DNA from: an uncultured Candidatus Melainabacteria bacterium
GTDB lineage: Bacteria > Cyanobacteriota > Vampirovibrionia > Gastranaerophilales > Gastranaerophilaceae
DNA: 64,000 nt
Direction of reading: 5' to 3'
Assembly: GCA_934692625.1 (NCBI GenBank)
Contig: CAKUUC010000013.1
Coordinates: 1 to 64,000, forward strand
Under the pieces are notes generated by a model that worked only from the letters and a program-made list of their open reading frames with translations, was not told the origin of the DNA and ran no database searches. The stretch's first letter is position 1; every line of letters starts with the position of its first letter. Positions 42,438 through 51,303 of the stretch are shown here, in pieces. Both the position numbers and the translations under genes were made by a program.

Positions 42438-43592
42438 ATGAGAAAATCATTGTGCCTGTTACCCCTGGCACTCGGGACTTTCGGGCTGGGCATGACAGAA
42501 TATGTAATGATGGGAATTTTGCCTGATGTTGCAAAAACTATGCAAGTTTCTATCCCTACTGCCGGACATTTTATTTCGGCATATGCACTCGGAGTTGTTG
42601 TCGGGTCAATTTTATTGGTAATTTTTGGACGAAACAAACCGTTAAAACAGGTTTTAATCGTTCTTGCTTCAATTTTTACAATCGCAAACTTACTCTCAGC
42701 GTTTGCTGATAATTATTATATTTATTGTTTGTTGAGGTTTATTGCCGGATTTCCGCATGGTGCATTTTTCGGAGTCGGAGCAATAGTTGCTCAAAAACTT
42801 GCGGATAAAGGCAAAGCCAATCAAGCAATTTCTATTATGGTTTCAGGTATGACGGTTGCAAATCTTGCCGGAATTCCTGCCGGAACTTATCTCAGTCATA
42901 ATTTTTCGTGGAGAATAACATTTATTTTGATTGGGGTGTTTGGGTTTTTAGTTCTTTATTCAATCCAAAAACTTATTCCACAAATTGCGCCATTGCCTGA
43001 TACGGGTTTTCGTGGTCAATTCAAAATTTTTAAATCACTTGCCCCTTGGTTATTGATTTTGGCGGTAACAATGGGGAACGGCGGAATTTTCTGTTGGTAC
43101 AGTTACATCAATCCATTATTGGTTAATTTGTCCGGAATAAAGACTGTTTATGTATCTTCTTTGATGATTTTGGCAGGTGGCGGAATGGTTTTGGGCAATT
43201 TTTTAGGCGGAAAACTGTCTGACAAATTCAAACCTTCTATTGTTGCGGCTTGTACTCAACTTTTATCCTGCATATCGCTTGGTTTAATATTTTTCTTTGG
43301 AGCTAATCCGTTTGTTTCAGTGGCATTGATGTGTGTATGTACGGGTTGTTTGTTTGCCGTATCTGCTCCGCAGCAATTACTGTTGATAAAATATTCCAAA
43401 GGTGGAGAAATCCTTGGGGCTTCAAGTTCGCAAATATCATTCAACCTTGGTAATGCAATTGGCGCTTTTGTTGGTGGACTTCCGCTTGCTCACGGGCTCG
43501 GGTATCAATATGTTGCTGTCCCTGGGGCAATGTTTGCATTTGTCGGATTTTGCGTTTTGTTTTACTTTTACAATAGATACGAAGCGTGCTAA
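42438..43592 (+). CDS. major facilitator superfamily exporter (AraJ-like, DHA1 type)
   Basis: 384 residues, twelve predicted helices. LALGTFGLGMTEYVMMGILPDVA (helix 1, typical of AraJ/YdhP-type sugar-efflux or drug transporters), RFIAGFPHGAFFGVGAIVAQ, VANLAGIPAGTYL (motif C-like) and RITFILIGVFG are visible. Substrate unknown: arabinose/IPTG efflux and drug resistance are both known in this family. TTGGAGG precedes the ATG. A GNAT gene follows 20 bases later and may be cotranscribed. Confidence 0.88.
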   Translation: MRKSLCLLPLALGTFGLGMTEYVMMGILPDVAKTMQVSIPTAGHFISAYALGVVVGSILLVIFGRNKPLKQVLIVLASIFTIANLLSAFADNYYIYCLLRFIAGFPHGAFFGVGAIVAQKLADKGKANQAISIMVSGMTVANLAGIPAGTYLSHNFSWRITFILIGVFGFLVLYSIQKLIPQIAPLPDTGFRGQFKIFKSLAPWLLILAVTMGNGGIFCWYSYINPLLVNLSGIKTVYVSSLMILAGGGMVLGNFLGGKLSDKFKPSIVAACTQLLSCISLGLIFFFGANPFVSVALMCVCTGCLFAVSAPQQLLLIKYSKGGEILGASSSQISFNLGNAIGAFVGGLPLAHGLGYQYVAVPGAMFAFVGFCVLFYFYNRYEAC

Positions 43593-43612
43593 AATTTTGA
43601 AAAGGATTTTGT

Positions 43613-44173
43613 ATGATAAGGCTTGAGAATGCGCTAACAAATGGTGAAATTGAAAAAATAAAAAAGCTTTACTATGAAGCGTTTCCAAAAGATGAGCAAA
43701 AGCCGTTTGAATTGATTTTACAAAAACAGTTAAAAGGTTTGGTTGAAATTTTATCAATAAAAAATGATGATATTTTTTGTGGACTTGTTATTCTTGCGAA
43801 GTCTGAAAATCTTGTATTGCTTGATTATTTTGCAATTGTAAAGAAATTTCGTGGGCAAAAAATCGGTTCAAAAATGTTACGCAATTTGCAAGACCAATTT
43901 AAACATCAAAAACTTATTATAGAAATTGAAAATCCAAATGTGGATTGCGATAACAAATCTGAACGAGTCAGACGAAAACATTTTTATCTTCAAAACGGTC
44001 TGAAACAAATGCCGTTTTTAGTTGATTTGTTTGGGGTGAATATGGAAATTCTGACAAATAATCAGCCGTTGACATTTGAGGAATATTTTGACGTTTATTA
44101 TAAAGTTTTTGGTTCAATAGTTGTTGAAAATATCAAATTGATAGAGCAAAGTTTGTCTATCAAGCATAACTAA
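43613..44173 (+). CDS. GNAT-family N-acetyltransferase
   Basis: 186 residues. N-terminal IEKIKKLYYEAFPKDEQKPF is a common start of this subgroup. LVLLDYFAIVKKFRGQKIGSKMLRNLQ contains the acetyl-CoA binding motif A (R-G-Q-K-I-G). IEIENPN and RRKHFYLQNGLKQMP follow. Substrate unknown; similar proteins are usually annotated only as GNAT. Together with the upstream exporter it could form a small detoxification or resistance pair, which is inference. Confidence 0.82.
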   Translation: MIRLENALTNGEIEKIKKLYYEAFPKDEQKPFELILQKQLKGLVEILSIKNDDIFCGLVILAKSENLVLLDYFAIVKKFRGQKIGSKMLRNLQDQFKHQKLIIEIENPNVDCDNKSERVRRKHFYLQNGLKQMPFLVDLFGVNMEILTNNQPLTFEEYFDVYYKVFGSIVVENIKLIEQSLSIKHN

Positions 44174-44207
44174 AAAGGAGAATGTTATTTAAACATTCTC
44201 TTTTTAG
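44172..44207. terminator. bidirectional terminator
   Basis: AAAAAGGAGAATGTT and AACATTCTCTTTTT pair around ATTTA between the GNAT gene and the convergent gene ending at 44204. Confidence 0.88.
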
Positions 44208-44596
44208 TACGTTAAATTTTTATGCATTACCAAGGAATTTTTTGGCGTTTTGAACTCCTGTTGCCATATTTTTTTCAAATCACTGAGCATTTTAATAAAT
44301 GAGTGTGCTTCTTTTGTGTTCATCAATCCAACACTTTTTTTGTTTCCTTCCAATTTGATAGATATCAAATTGTCGCTGTGTGGGAAAAATCCTTTTTTGT
44401 AACACGTGATTGAAGAAACTCCAAGTTTGCCCAATTTTGTATTTTCACCAGGGACTACAGTTTTAATTTTTGCAGTATTTAAAACTTTTGTTCCTGAAGG
44501 GAAAATTTTGGGTAGTTGCTTTGCATTGGCAACTGTTTTATAGGCTGTGTCAATACTTGTACGCATTGTATTAATCCCGATTGGTGTTACTGTCAT
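44204..44596 (-). CDS. hypothetical protein
   Basis: 130 residues, not recognised. Starts MTVTPIGINTMRTSIDTAYK; middle GENTKLGKLGVSSITCYKKGFFPHSDNLISIKLEG looks beta-rich, then a helix EAHSFIKMLSDLKKIWQQEF. No signal peptide or membrane helix. GGCGGAAG precedes the ATG. The style (short, Thr/Asn-rich start) resembles other lineage-specific proteins here. Confidence 0.55.
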   Translation of the reverse strand: MTVTPIGINTMRTSIDTAYKTVANAKQLPKIFPSGTKVLNTAKIKTVVPGENTKLGKLGVSSITCYKKGFFPHSDNLISIKLEGNKKSVGLMNTKEAHSFIKMLSDLKKIWQQEFKTPKNSLVMHKNLTY

Positions 44597-44690
44597 ATAA
44601 CTTCCGCCTTTTCTTTTTTTATATTATACATGAAATATATTTGTATATAAAAGTCTGAAAATTTTATTTTTTGCCAATAAACACAAAACT

Positions 44691-45164
44691 TTACACAATA
44701 ATGTCAGAGAATTTTACATTTTTTAAAATTCTTTCGAGGTTATGTGGATTTGTTTCTACTTGGTAACCGATTTTACCGGCGCTAAAAATTATTGTATCAA
44801 AGTTCTGTGCGGAATTATCTACAACTGTTGTGAATTCTTTTTTCATTCCAATTGGAGAGCAACCTCCATGAATGTAACCTGTCAAAGGTAACAATTCTTT
44901 TGATTTAAGCATTTCTACAGATTTTTCATTAACACTGTGCGCTGCTTTTTTCAAGTCCAATTCACAGGCAACCGGTAGCATAAAAACGTAATACTTTTTA
45001 GATTTTGCAACTGTAACAAGAGTTTTAAAAACTTGTGCAGGATTTTGTTTTAATACTGTTGCTACTTCAATTCCGCTGATTGCATCAGTGTCTGCGTATG
45101 TATAATGATTATAAGAAATTTTGTTTCTGTCCAAAATTCTCATTACATTGGTTTTATAATCCAT
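44691..45164 (-). CDS. ybaK: Cys-tRNA(Pro)/Cys-tRNA(Cys) deacylase (YbaK/EbsC family)
   Basis: 157 residues. TNVMRILDRNKISYNHYTYADTD, VFKTLVTVAKSKKYYVFMLPVACELDLKKAA and the substrate-pocket region GYIHGGCSPIGMKKEFTTVVD define the family. Hydrolyses Cys mischarged onto tRNA(Pro). It starts 1 base after the preceding DUF4186 gene's stop, so the two are probably one transcript. Confidence 0.93.
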   Translation of the reverse strand: MDYKTNVMRILDRNKISYNHYTYADTDAISGIEVATVLKQNPAQVFKTLVTVAKSKKYYVFMLPVACELDLKKAAHSVNEKSVEMLKSKELLPLTGYIHGGCSPIGMKKEFTTVVDNSAQNFDTIIFSAGKIGYQVETNPHNLERILKNVKFSDIIV

Positions 45165-45165
45165 A

Positions 45166-45519
45166 TTATTTTACCTGTCTTTTTATCCATTCCATTATTA
45201 AATTTACTAGATAATCTTGTTGTTCTTGGGATAATTGAATGTTTTTCGGAAATTTGTGCCATTTATTTATACAGCCTCGGCAACATGTTGCTGTTGCATG
45301 TTGTGCAATAAATACCGGATGACCTTTCATTGGAGTTTGTTTTCCATCATTTGGAATATTTGCCGGTGCAATACGTTTTGAGATAAAATCTTTTGCATGA
45401 TTTTCTATTGTATCAATTCCTTTTTGCTTGATATAAAGAAGTTCTTTTTCTTTCAGTCGAAATTTTGCTCTGAAATCAGACTTTGCAAGTCTATTTAATA
45501 TTTCATCAAACATATTCAA
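45166..45519 (-). CDS. DUF4186 family protein
   Basis: 117 residues. The strongly conserved block NDGKQTPMKGHPVFIAQHATATCCRGCINKWH (quoted as a pattern, about 57-88) with HA.DFISKRIAPA upstream identifies DUF4186. The His, CC and GC residues could bind metal, but the family's function is not established. Precedes ybaK by 1 base. Confidence 0.88.
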   Translation of the reverse strand: MNMFDEILNRLAKSDFRAKFRLKEKELLYIKQKGIDTIENHAKDFISKRIAPANIPNDGKQTPMKGHPVFIAQHATATCCRGCINKWHKFPKNIQLSQEQQDYLVNLIMEWIKRQVK

Positions 45520-45592
45520 TACCTCACCACAATTTTATCACTAAAAATTTAGTGATAAAAATAAATCTATAATAGGTAGGAGTTCGAATTTT

Positions 45593-45991
45593 TTAGAATG
45601 AACACAAAACAACAAGGTCATTATTATTGACTTTGGCATCATTTATTGCTGCAGAAGATGACATTTCTTCCATTCCACGACTACTCAAAGTTCCGGCTAT
45701 TCTGCATTTTAATTCAGTAGAGTTTCCGTTGTCAGTTTTGTTTGTGTTGTAAACTTTTTCACTAAGTTCATCAACTTTTCTGCTCAAACTTTCGATTGCA
45801 GCATTTGTTGAGTTAATGGAATCGTTTTCATAGCGAGTTTCTTCTTTTTCTTGATAGAATTGAGATTCTGTTTTTTCTCCGGCTTTTTCTTCGGTTACGT
45901 CTTTAGTATTTGTGTATATTGCCGCGATAGCAAATAAAAATGTGCAAATAATAGCAATGGTAAATACTTTGAACTTATTAACGTTTTCCAT
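45593..45991 (-). CDS. membrane-anchored coiled-coil hypothetical protein
   Basis: 132 residues. One N-terminal membrane helix (VFTIAIICTFLFAIAAIY, about 9-26), then a Glu-rich stretch and a coiled coil (INSTNAAIESLSRKVDELSEKVYN). The C-terminal domain has two Cys (LKCRIAG, VVLCSF) and the segment GTLSSRGMEEMSSS. AAGGAGAG precedes the ATG. Divergent from the histidine kinase at 46134. Role unknown. Confidence 0.65.
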   Translation of the reverse strand: MENVNKFKVFTIAIICTFLFAIAAIYTNTKDVTEEKAGEKTESQFYQEKEETRYENDSINSTNAAIESLSRKVDELSEKVYNTNKTDNGNSTELKCRIAGTLSSRGMEEMSSSAAINDAKVNNNDLVVLCSF

Positions 45992-46098
45992 AGAACTCTC
46001 CTTTGTAGTGTATTTTCTAATAGTTTAGCATAAATTCTGAGTTTTGCCCGTTTGTTAAGTATTATAAATTAGTCAAAAATGTCGAAAACTTTGTATTA

Positions 46099-46127
46099 TT
46101 GCACAAAGTACATTGTTCGCTTATAAT
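46099..46127 (+). promoter_or_regulatory. promoter placing the start site at the kinase ATG
   Basis: TTGCAC (46099-46104), 17-base spacer, TATAAT (46122-46127). The expected first transcribed base coincides with the A of the ATG at 46134, so the message would be leaderless. Confidence 0.7.
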
Positions 46128-46133
46128 TTTGGT

Positions 46134-47789
46134 ATGAAGAAGTTTGATATTTTTAATCAATTTCATGATCCGATTATTATCGTGAGGGGATATGAGCAAG
46201 TTGTATTTAAAAATAATGCGTTTTGCAGAATTTTTAATCCTTTTGGAGATATAAGAAAATTTGCCCACCGAATGAATTTCGATATGTGTCCTATGGATAG
46301 TGAAAATGTTGATTTATATTCTCCTATATTTCAAGCAATAGTGTCAAAGGAATCTTTTTCTGCCAGAGTGTCATATTCAACGGGCGATGGAAATGTTTCA
46401 TATTATGACTTGACCGCTTCTAAACGAGGTCTGTATACAATTATTCGTTTGCTTGATGTTAGTGCAGATGTTTTATTGGAAGATAATTTGCGTGAGAAAA
46501 ATGAGGTTAAGAATAAATTAAATCAACTTGAAGAAGAAAATGACGAACTTCAAAAAATTAGGCTAAAGGCTCAATCTCAGGCCATTAAAATTGCATTGAT
46601 TAACAAAGTGTCAAATATTATCAGAGAATCTGTTGATATTTCCGTAATTCTAAATTCTGCATTGAAAGAACTTGCAATTATGTTTGGGTGTTTTAAGGCT
46701 TATTATGCTTCTTATGCCGGTGTGAATTTTAAGGTTGAAGAAGTATATGGTGAAAATGCGGTAAATGTGCAAGAAATTTCTTTTGATGCCTACACAATGA
46801 ACAAGTTGAAAACGGGCAAAATTTCTGTTAGTTATTCATTGCTTGAATACGTTGGGGCGCAACCGTTTAAGCAATCTGTATTGAGGGTGATTGTTCCTGT
46901 TTTTTATACTCAAAAAATGATAGGTGTACTTGTTTTGTTGAGTTACCAAAAAAGAGAATTGAATGAAGAAATAGAAATTTTAGATGCCGTTTCTTCTCAA
47001 TTGGGTAGTGCAATTATAAGAGCGGAACTTTATCAAAAAAACGTTGTGAATGTTAAAAATTTGAAACGAACTTTGGCAGAACTAAAAGAAACTCAATTGC
47101 AGTTGATTAATGCTGAAAAAATGGCGTCTTTAGGTCAACTTGTTGCAGGTGTTGCACATGAAATCAACACTCCAGTTGCATCAATCAAGTCAAATAATTC
47201 CCTGATGATGAAACTAATTCCGCAAATTGAACAAGATGATGTGCGAAATATGCTTTTAGAAATCAACAGTATTGACAGCGAGGCAATTCAGAGAATAAAT
47301 AATATCGTAATTTCTTTGAAAAAATTTGTTCGTCTTGATGAGGCAGATTTGCAAGAGGCGAATATCAATAAAGAAATTGATTTGACATTGGATTTAATCA
47401 GGCATGAAACAAAAAATAAAATCGAAATCGTAAAAAATTATGGAGAATTGCCACCTGTTAAATGTTATCCAAATATGCTAAATCAAGTGTTTACTAATAT
47501 TTTGGTTAATGCATGTCAAGCGATTGAAGATAAAGGGCAAATCACGATTACGACATTGTATCGTGACAAAAAATTGATAGTAACGATTAAAGACAACGGT
47601 AAAGGTATCCCTAAAGACGCTTTGGATAAGATTTTCACGGCAGGATATACAACTAAAGGTGTTGGAGTCGGAACAGGCTTGGGTTTGGCTATCAGCCAGA
47701 AAATCATTGCAAAACACGGTGGTGAAATAAAAGTTTTGAGTGAGGTTGGTAAGGGGACGGAATTTATTATTACTATCAAATGTGAGTAG
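46134..47789 (+). CDS. sensor histidine kinase (PAS-like, GAF, HisKA, HATPase)
   Basis: 551 residues, no membrane helix. N-terminal FDIFNQFHDPIIIVRGYEQVVFKNNAFCRIF is PAS-like. A coiled coil (about 115-145) leads to a GAF-like domain (about 150-300). The second coiled coil leads to the H-box QLVAGVAHEINTPVASIK (His near 340), then N-box ILVNACQAIEDKG, DNGKGIP and GVGTGLGLAISQKII. Cytoplasmic kinase sensing a small molecule or redox state, unidentified. No response regulator is directly adjacent. Confidence 0.9.
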   Translation: MKKFDIFNQFHDPIIIVRGYEQVVFKNNAFCRIFNPFGDIRKFAHRMNFDMCPMDSENVDLYSPIFQAIVSKESFSARVSYSTGDGNVSYYDLTASKRGLYTIIRLLDVSADVLLEDNLREKNEVKNKLNQLEEENDELQKIRLKAQSQAIKIALINKVSNIIRESVDISVILNSALKELAIMFGCFKAYYASYAGVNFKVEEVYGENAVNVQEISFDAYTMNKLKTGKISVSYSLLEYVGAQPFKQSVLRVIVPVFYTQKMIGVLVLLSYQKRELNEEIEILDAVSSQLGSAIIRAELYQKNVVNVKNLKRTLAELKETQLQLINAEKMASLGQLVAGVAHEINTPVASIKSNNSLMMKLIPQIEQDDVRNMLLEINSIDSEAIQRINNIVISLKKFVRLDEADLQEANINKEIDLTLDLIRHETKNKIEIVKNYGELPPVKCYPNMLNQVFTNILVNACQAIEDKGQITITTLYRDKKLIVTIKDNGKGIPKDALDKIFTAGYTTKGVGVGTGLGLAISQKIIAKHGGEIKVLSEVGKGTEFIITIKCE

Positions 47790-47941
47790 TAAAACTTTAA
47801 GAAATGTTAAAAATTTTTTCTTATTATATCTGTATTTGAACCGACATTCGAAAAATATTTATAAAATTTTTTGAAATTAGTAACACTATTGAGGTAGAAA
47901 TCTGAAAAATGTGTTATATTAGTAGTACGAAATGAATAAGT

Positions 47942-47982
47942 GTCAGATTTACCCTTAATCGTCTGACAGTTAGACAGTCTAA
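47942..47982 (+). promoter_or_regulatory. paired hairpins in the leader of the HEAT-repeat gene
   Basis: GTCAGA (47942) pairs with TCTGAC (47962-47967), followed at once by the palindrome TTAGACAGTCTAA (47970-47982). They lie about 130 bases before the gene, within 47790-48111, which otherwise holds A/T-rich promoter-like sequence (TGTGTTATATTAG near 47909) and a GGAGGAAAG ribosome site. Confidence 0.45.
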
Positions 47983-48111
47983 TTACCAAAGAAACAACTA
48001 TGAATTGTAAACAAAAATTAACAAATAGATGATAAAATAGCAATAATTTCTTCTAAAAAAACTTTATAAAGTAGTAGGTGTAAATTATTGTAGTAATGTC
48101 GGAGGAAAGTA

Positions 48112-48969
48112 ATGACAATTAGTGTAAGTAGTAAGAAAAAACAAGTGAAGAAATCGTTTGACGAATTATTGAATGACCTTAGAACAAGTAATTCTGAAAA
48201 GGTTAGATATAATGCCGCTAGAGTGTTGGGCGAAATGGGTGATTCAAAAGCCGTTGAACCTTTGATTGATGTTTTGAAACACGATAAAAACGGTTCGGTA
48301 AGATTATATGCCGCTAGAGCATTAGGCGAATTGGGCGACTCTGCTGCAACTGTTCACTTGATTGAATCTCTACGTGAAGACCGTAACGTTGATGTTAGAG
48401 TTCGTGCAGCACGTGCGTTAGGTCGTTTGGGCGGTGCTATTGTAGTTGAACCGCTTGTAGAATCTTTGAACGATGAAAATCCTCAAGTTTGTATTACAGC
48501 AACTGATGCCTTGATTGAAATTGGTGATGTTGCAACTGATGCTTTGATTGCATCTTTGGATCACGAAAAAGTTAACGTTAGATGCGATGCAACAAGAGCA
48601 TTGGGCGAAATCGGTAACAAAAAAGCCGTTGATAAAATTATCAACATGTTGTATGACGAATGGGTTAACGTTAGAATTTATGCGGTAACTTCTTTGGGTA
48701 AATTGAATGATACAAAAGCAGTTCCAGCATTGATTGATGTTATGAAAAACCGTTCAGAAAATGAATTGGTAAGAGCAGGCGCAGCAGCTGCATTGGGTGT
48801 TCTTAGAGATCAAAGAGCATTGATGCCGTTGAGAGAATTGATTATGGAAGCCGAAGAATTAGGCGAATTGGAAGATACAGCACTAAAATCTTTCAAAAAG
48901 ATTATGGCTGCAAATTGGCAATCAATTCCTGGTGCAACTCCTCAAAAGAAACCGGCAGGTACATTTTAA
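48112..48969 (+). CDS. HEAT-repeat (PBS-lyase-like) protein
   Basis: 285 residues made of about seven HEAT-like repeats of ~31 residues: VRYNAARVLGEMGDSKAVEPLIDVLK, VRLYAARALGELGDSAATVHLIESL, VRVRAARALGRLGGAIVVEPL and so on. Such repeats occur in phycobilin lyases of photosynthetic cyanobacteria and in general scaffold proteins. Without phycobilisomes, a protein-binding scaffold is more likely. It sits between two histidine kinases. Strong GGAGG 5-6 bases from the ATG. A terminator follows. Confidence 0.9.
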   Translation: MTISVSSKKKQVKKSFDELLNDLRTSNSEKVRYNAARVLGEMGDSKAVEPLIDVLKHDKNGSVRLYAARALGELGDSAATVHLIESLREDRNVDVRVRAARALGRLGGAIVVEPLVESLNDENPQVCITATDALIEIGDVATDALIASLDHEKVNVRCDATRALGEIGNKKAVDKIINMLYDEWVNVRIYAVTSLGKLNDTKAVPALIDVMKNRSENELVRAGAAAALGVLRDQRALMPLRELIMEAEELGELEDTALKSFKKIMAANWQSIPGATPQKKPAGTF

Positions 48970-49002
48970 TAGATAACTAATGGTTGTTTATTATATAAAT
49001 TA

Positions 49003-49030
49003 AAGCGACTCTGAACAGGGTCGCTTTTTT
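49003..49030 (+). terminator. terminator after the HEAT-repeat gene
   Basis: AGCGACTCT and AGGGTCGCT pair around GAAC and are followed by TTTTT. Confidence 0.85.
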
Positions 49031-49053
49031 ACGCTCTCTATTAAATCATGTGG

Positions 49054-49059
49054 TATAAT
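49054..49059 (+). promoter_or_regulatory. extended -10 (TGGTATAAT) directly before the kinase gene
   Basis: TGG precedes TATAAT (49054-49059), an extended -10. Exactly 6 bases separate it from the ATG at 49066, and no Shine-Dalgarno is present, so the transcript is probably leaderless. Confidence 0.65.
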
Positions 49060-49065
49060 AAAGCT

Positions 49066-49812
49066 ATGGACGATATTGAAAAGAAATACGAAGATTTTAT
49101 ATCAACAGTTAGTCACGAATTGAGGACACCTTTGACATCTATTCGAGGGTTTTCACAAACCTTGTTGGCTTCGTGGGATAAACTTGATGATGACAGTAAA
49201 AAAAGATTTATAAAAATTATGGAAGAGCAATCAAACAGGCTCATTCATCTTGTTGAAAATATGTTATCTGTCACTCGTATCCAGTCTTCATCGCAAAAGA
49301 TGGTTATGAGCGAAGTTAATATAAAAGCGCCGATTGAACAAATTATTTCGATTGTGAAAAGTCAATATCCAAACCAAAATTTTGAATTCAATTATCGAAA
49401 AGATTTGCCTTGTATTTTGGCAGACAAGGACAAATTCCAACAAATAATGACAAATTTAATCGAAAACAGTGCAAAATATTCTTATGGTGATAACAAAACT
49501 GTGATAACTACAGGAATTGACAATGAAAATATTTATATCAAAGTTTCAAACACAGGACTAAAAATAGATGAATCCGATTATGGCAATATTTTCACCAAGT
49601 TTTCAAGAATTGACAATCCTTTGACAAGACGTGTTCAAGGTAGCGGACTTGGTTTATACATAACCAAAAATCTTGTTGAAAAAATGCACGGAAAAATCTA
49701 TGTAAGTTCCGTGCAACAAAAGGATAATCCGGAATTGAGCGAAATTACATTTACCGTGCTACTTCCAATTGTGATGATAGAAGAACAAGCGAGGTTAAAA
49801 TGCAATCAGTAA
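49066..49812 (+). CDS. small soluble histidine kinase without sensor domain
   Basis: 248 residues from ATG 49066 (an ATG at 49048 precedes the promoter -10 and is rejected). The H-box starts almost at the N-terminus: STVSHELRTPLTSIRGF with His17. HATPase motifs IMTNLIENSAKYS, NIFTKFSRIDNP and GSGLGLYITKNLVEKMHG follow. With no sensor or membrane part it must receive its signal from a partner. It overlaps the REC protein gene by 13 bases, indicating translational coupling and a likely kinase/regulator pair. Confidence 0.9.
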   Translation: MDDIEKKYEDFISTVSHELRTPLTSIRGFSQTLLASWDKLDDDSKKRFIKIMEEQSNRLIHLVENMLSVTRIQSSSQKMVMSEVNIKAPIEQIISIVKSQYPNQNFEFNYRKDLPCILADKDKFQQIMTNLIENSAKYSYGDNKTVITTGIDNENIYIKVSNTGLKIDESDYGNIFTKFSRIDNPLTRRVQGSGLGLYITKNLVEKMHGKIYVSSVQQKDNPELSEITFTVLLPIVMIEEQARLKCNQ

Positions 49813-51101
49813 CTTTAATCATTGATAGAAGACTTGAACTTTCCACAAAGTATAAAAAATTGTTGGAATTACCGACAAATAAGGTCATAATTTCAAAAGA
49901 TTTGATTACTGCGCTAAAAATTATTCAAGACCAAGAACCTGATTTAATCATAATTTCAGACAGTTTTGACGATGATTTGTCCGATTTTTGCAAACAAGTT
50001 CGAGCACTGACTTATAATATGCGACCAATTATTGTCGCAATGTCAAAATCTGCGGATTTTTCAGATAGAATCAAGGTTTTGGAAAGTGGTGCCGATGACT
50101 TTTTGTCAGAACCTGTCAATGCTGATGAATTTAAGGTTCGAATGACCGCACATTTAAGACGAGAATTTGAGTCTAACTTAGACACAAAGCACCTTTTACC
50201 AAATAAAAATTATTCTCTCAGAGCTATAAAAAGAAAATTGTCTGATGATAGCGAATGGGCTGTTTTATACATAAGTATTGAAAACTTTGAAAGTTATAAA
50301 CAAGCCTATACAACGCTTGCTTCTGACAAATTGCTCCAAACTTATGCTGCAATTATTCAAGCGTCTTTAAATGAGCACGATTATCTCGGTGAAATTTCAG
50401 AAAATGTATTTATTGTAATAACCGACACAATAAAAGCCGAACGTTTAGCGAGATTTTTAATTTTTGCATTCGATTCTGTTGCCGAAAAATTTTATGCAGA
50501 ACACGACCTTGACCGTGGTTATATGATTTTGCAAGGCGATGAATATGCAGGCAAACGTGCAAATTTCGTACATTCAACAATCAGCGTATTAACAAATGAA
50601 TTTGCAAAATACAAAGATACAACACAAATTTTGAACACCTTAATCCAGATTCATGACCTGGCAGATGTTCCAAACCGCTCGAATTACTTAATCGAACGCC
50701 CTAAAATTTCAGGCGAAAATTCTGTTTTGGAATCAGAAATCAATAATAAAATTATGATTTTTGAAACAGATGAAGCTCTGTGCGTTTTGCTTAATACAAT
50801 CTTAAACCTACAAGGCTACAAAACAGAAATTATCAATGAATATACTATTCCGCAAACAGATGAAATTCCGGCGCTGATTATTGTTGATGCCGGAGATTTA
50901 GAAAAGAAAAACGGTTTAAATCTGTGTTATCAATTAAAAAAAGAAGAACGTTATAAAAATTCGAAAATCATCGTAACATCAATTATTCATGACAAAGAAT
51001 TAGTTTTGAACACCGGTGCAGACTTGTATTTGCCAAAACCTTACGAAATCAGCCAACTCATAAAATGGGTAAATGAATTGATGAGAGAATTCAATTCGTA
51101 A
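49800..51101 (+). CDS. REC - degenerate GGDEF-like - REC protein
   Basis: 433 residues. First receiver domain about 1-120 (DLIIISDSFDD, MSKSADFSDRIKVLESGADDFLSEPV). The central part about 135-290 has the look of a GGDEF fold (AVLYISIENFESYKQAYTTLASDKLLQTYAAII, YLGEISENVFIVI), but the GGDEF signature is absent, so no cyclase activity is expected. The second receiver is about 315-430 (ALIIVDAGDLEKKNG, ADLYLPKPYE). Probable output or phosphate-sink partner of the overlapping kinase. Confidence 0.8.
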   Translation: MQSVTLIIDRRLELSTKYKKLLELPTNKVIISKDLITALKIIQDQEPDLIIISDSFDDDLSDFCKQVRALTYNMRPIIVAMSKSADFSDRIKVLESGADDFLSEPVNADEFKVRMTAHLRREFESNLDTKHLLPNKNYSLRAIKRKLSDDSEWAVLYISIENFESYKQAYTTLASDKLLQTYAAIIQASLNEHDYLGEISENVFIVITDTIKAERLARFLIFAFDSVAEKFYAEHDLDRGYMILQGDEYAGKRANFVHSTISVLTNEFAKYKDTTQILNTLIQIHDLADVPNRSNYLIERPKISGENSVLESEINNKIMIFETDEALCVLLNTILNLQGYKTEIINEYTIPQTDEIPALIIVDAGDLEKKNGLNLCYQLKKEERYKNSKIIVTSIIHDKELVLNTGADLYLPKPYEISQLIKWVNELMREFNS

Positions 51102-51124
51102 ACATTTTTATACCGTATAATAAG

Positions 51125-51303
51125 GAAAGTTTGACATCATTGCATGCTTAAATTACCATGCGAATATAGAGGAAATGGAGTGAATATCTCCAGCTGTAGC
51201 CGCAGCCGTAATAGCCGGAATGCTCAAAAATAACTATATCCACGCGCAATTTGGATATAGCAGATATTTTTGTAGTGTCCTCTCATCAAAAGAGGATTTT
51301 TTA
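51125..51303 (+). promoter_or_regulatory. probable cobalamin riboswitch with expression platform
   Basis: The core reads AGAGGAAA, then hairpin TGGAG/CTCCA enclosing TGAATAT (51176-51192), then GCTGTAGCCGCAGCCGTAA (51193-51211), then AGCCGGAATGC (51213-51223). These match in order the GGGAA, GUGnnAnUC, GCUGnnCCGCnaCnGUAA and B12-box (AGYCmGgA) elements of the cobalamin aptamer. ATATAG (51164-51169) can pair with CTATAT (51234-51239), but CTATATCCA also forms a 9-bp hairpin with TGGATATAG (51252-51260). A last hairpin, CCTCT/AGAGG before TTTTTTA, buries the ribosome site of the gene at 51304. Confidence 0.72.

Noticed and set aside
51220..51303. Longer start for the CPHG protein
   Set aside because: The extension lies within the riboswitch aptamer and expression platform; AGAGGA directly precedes the ATG at 51304.
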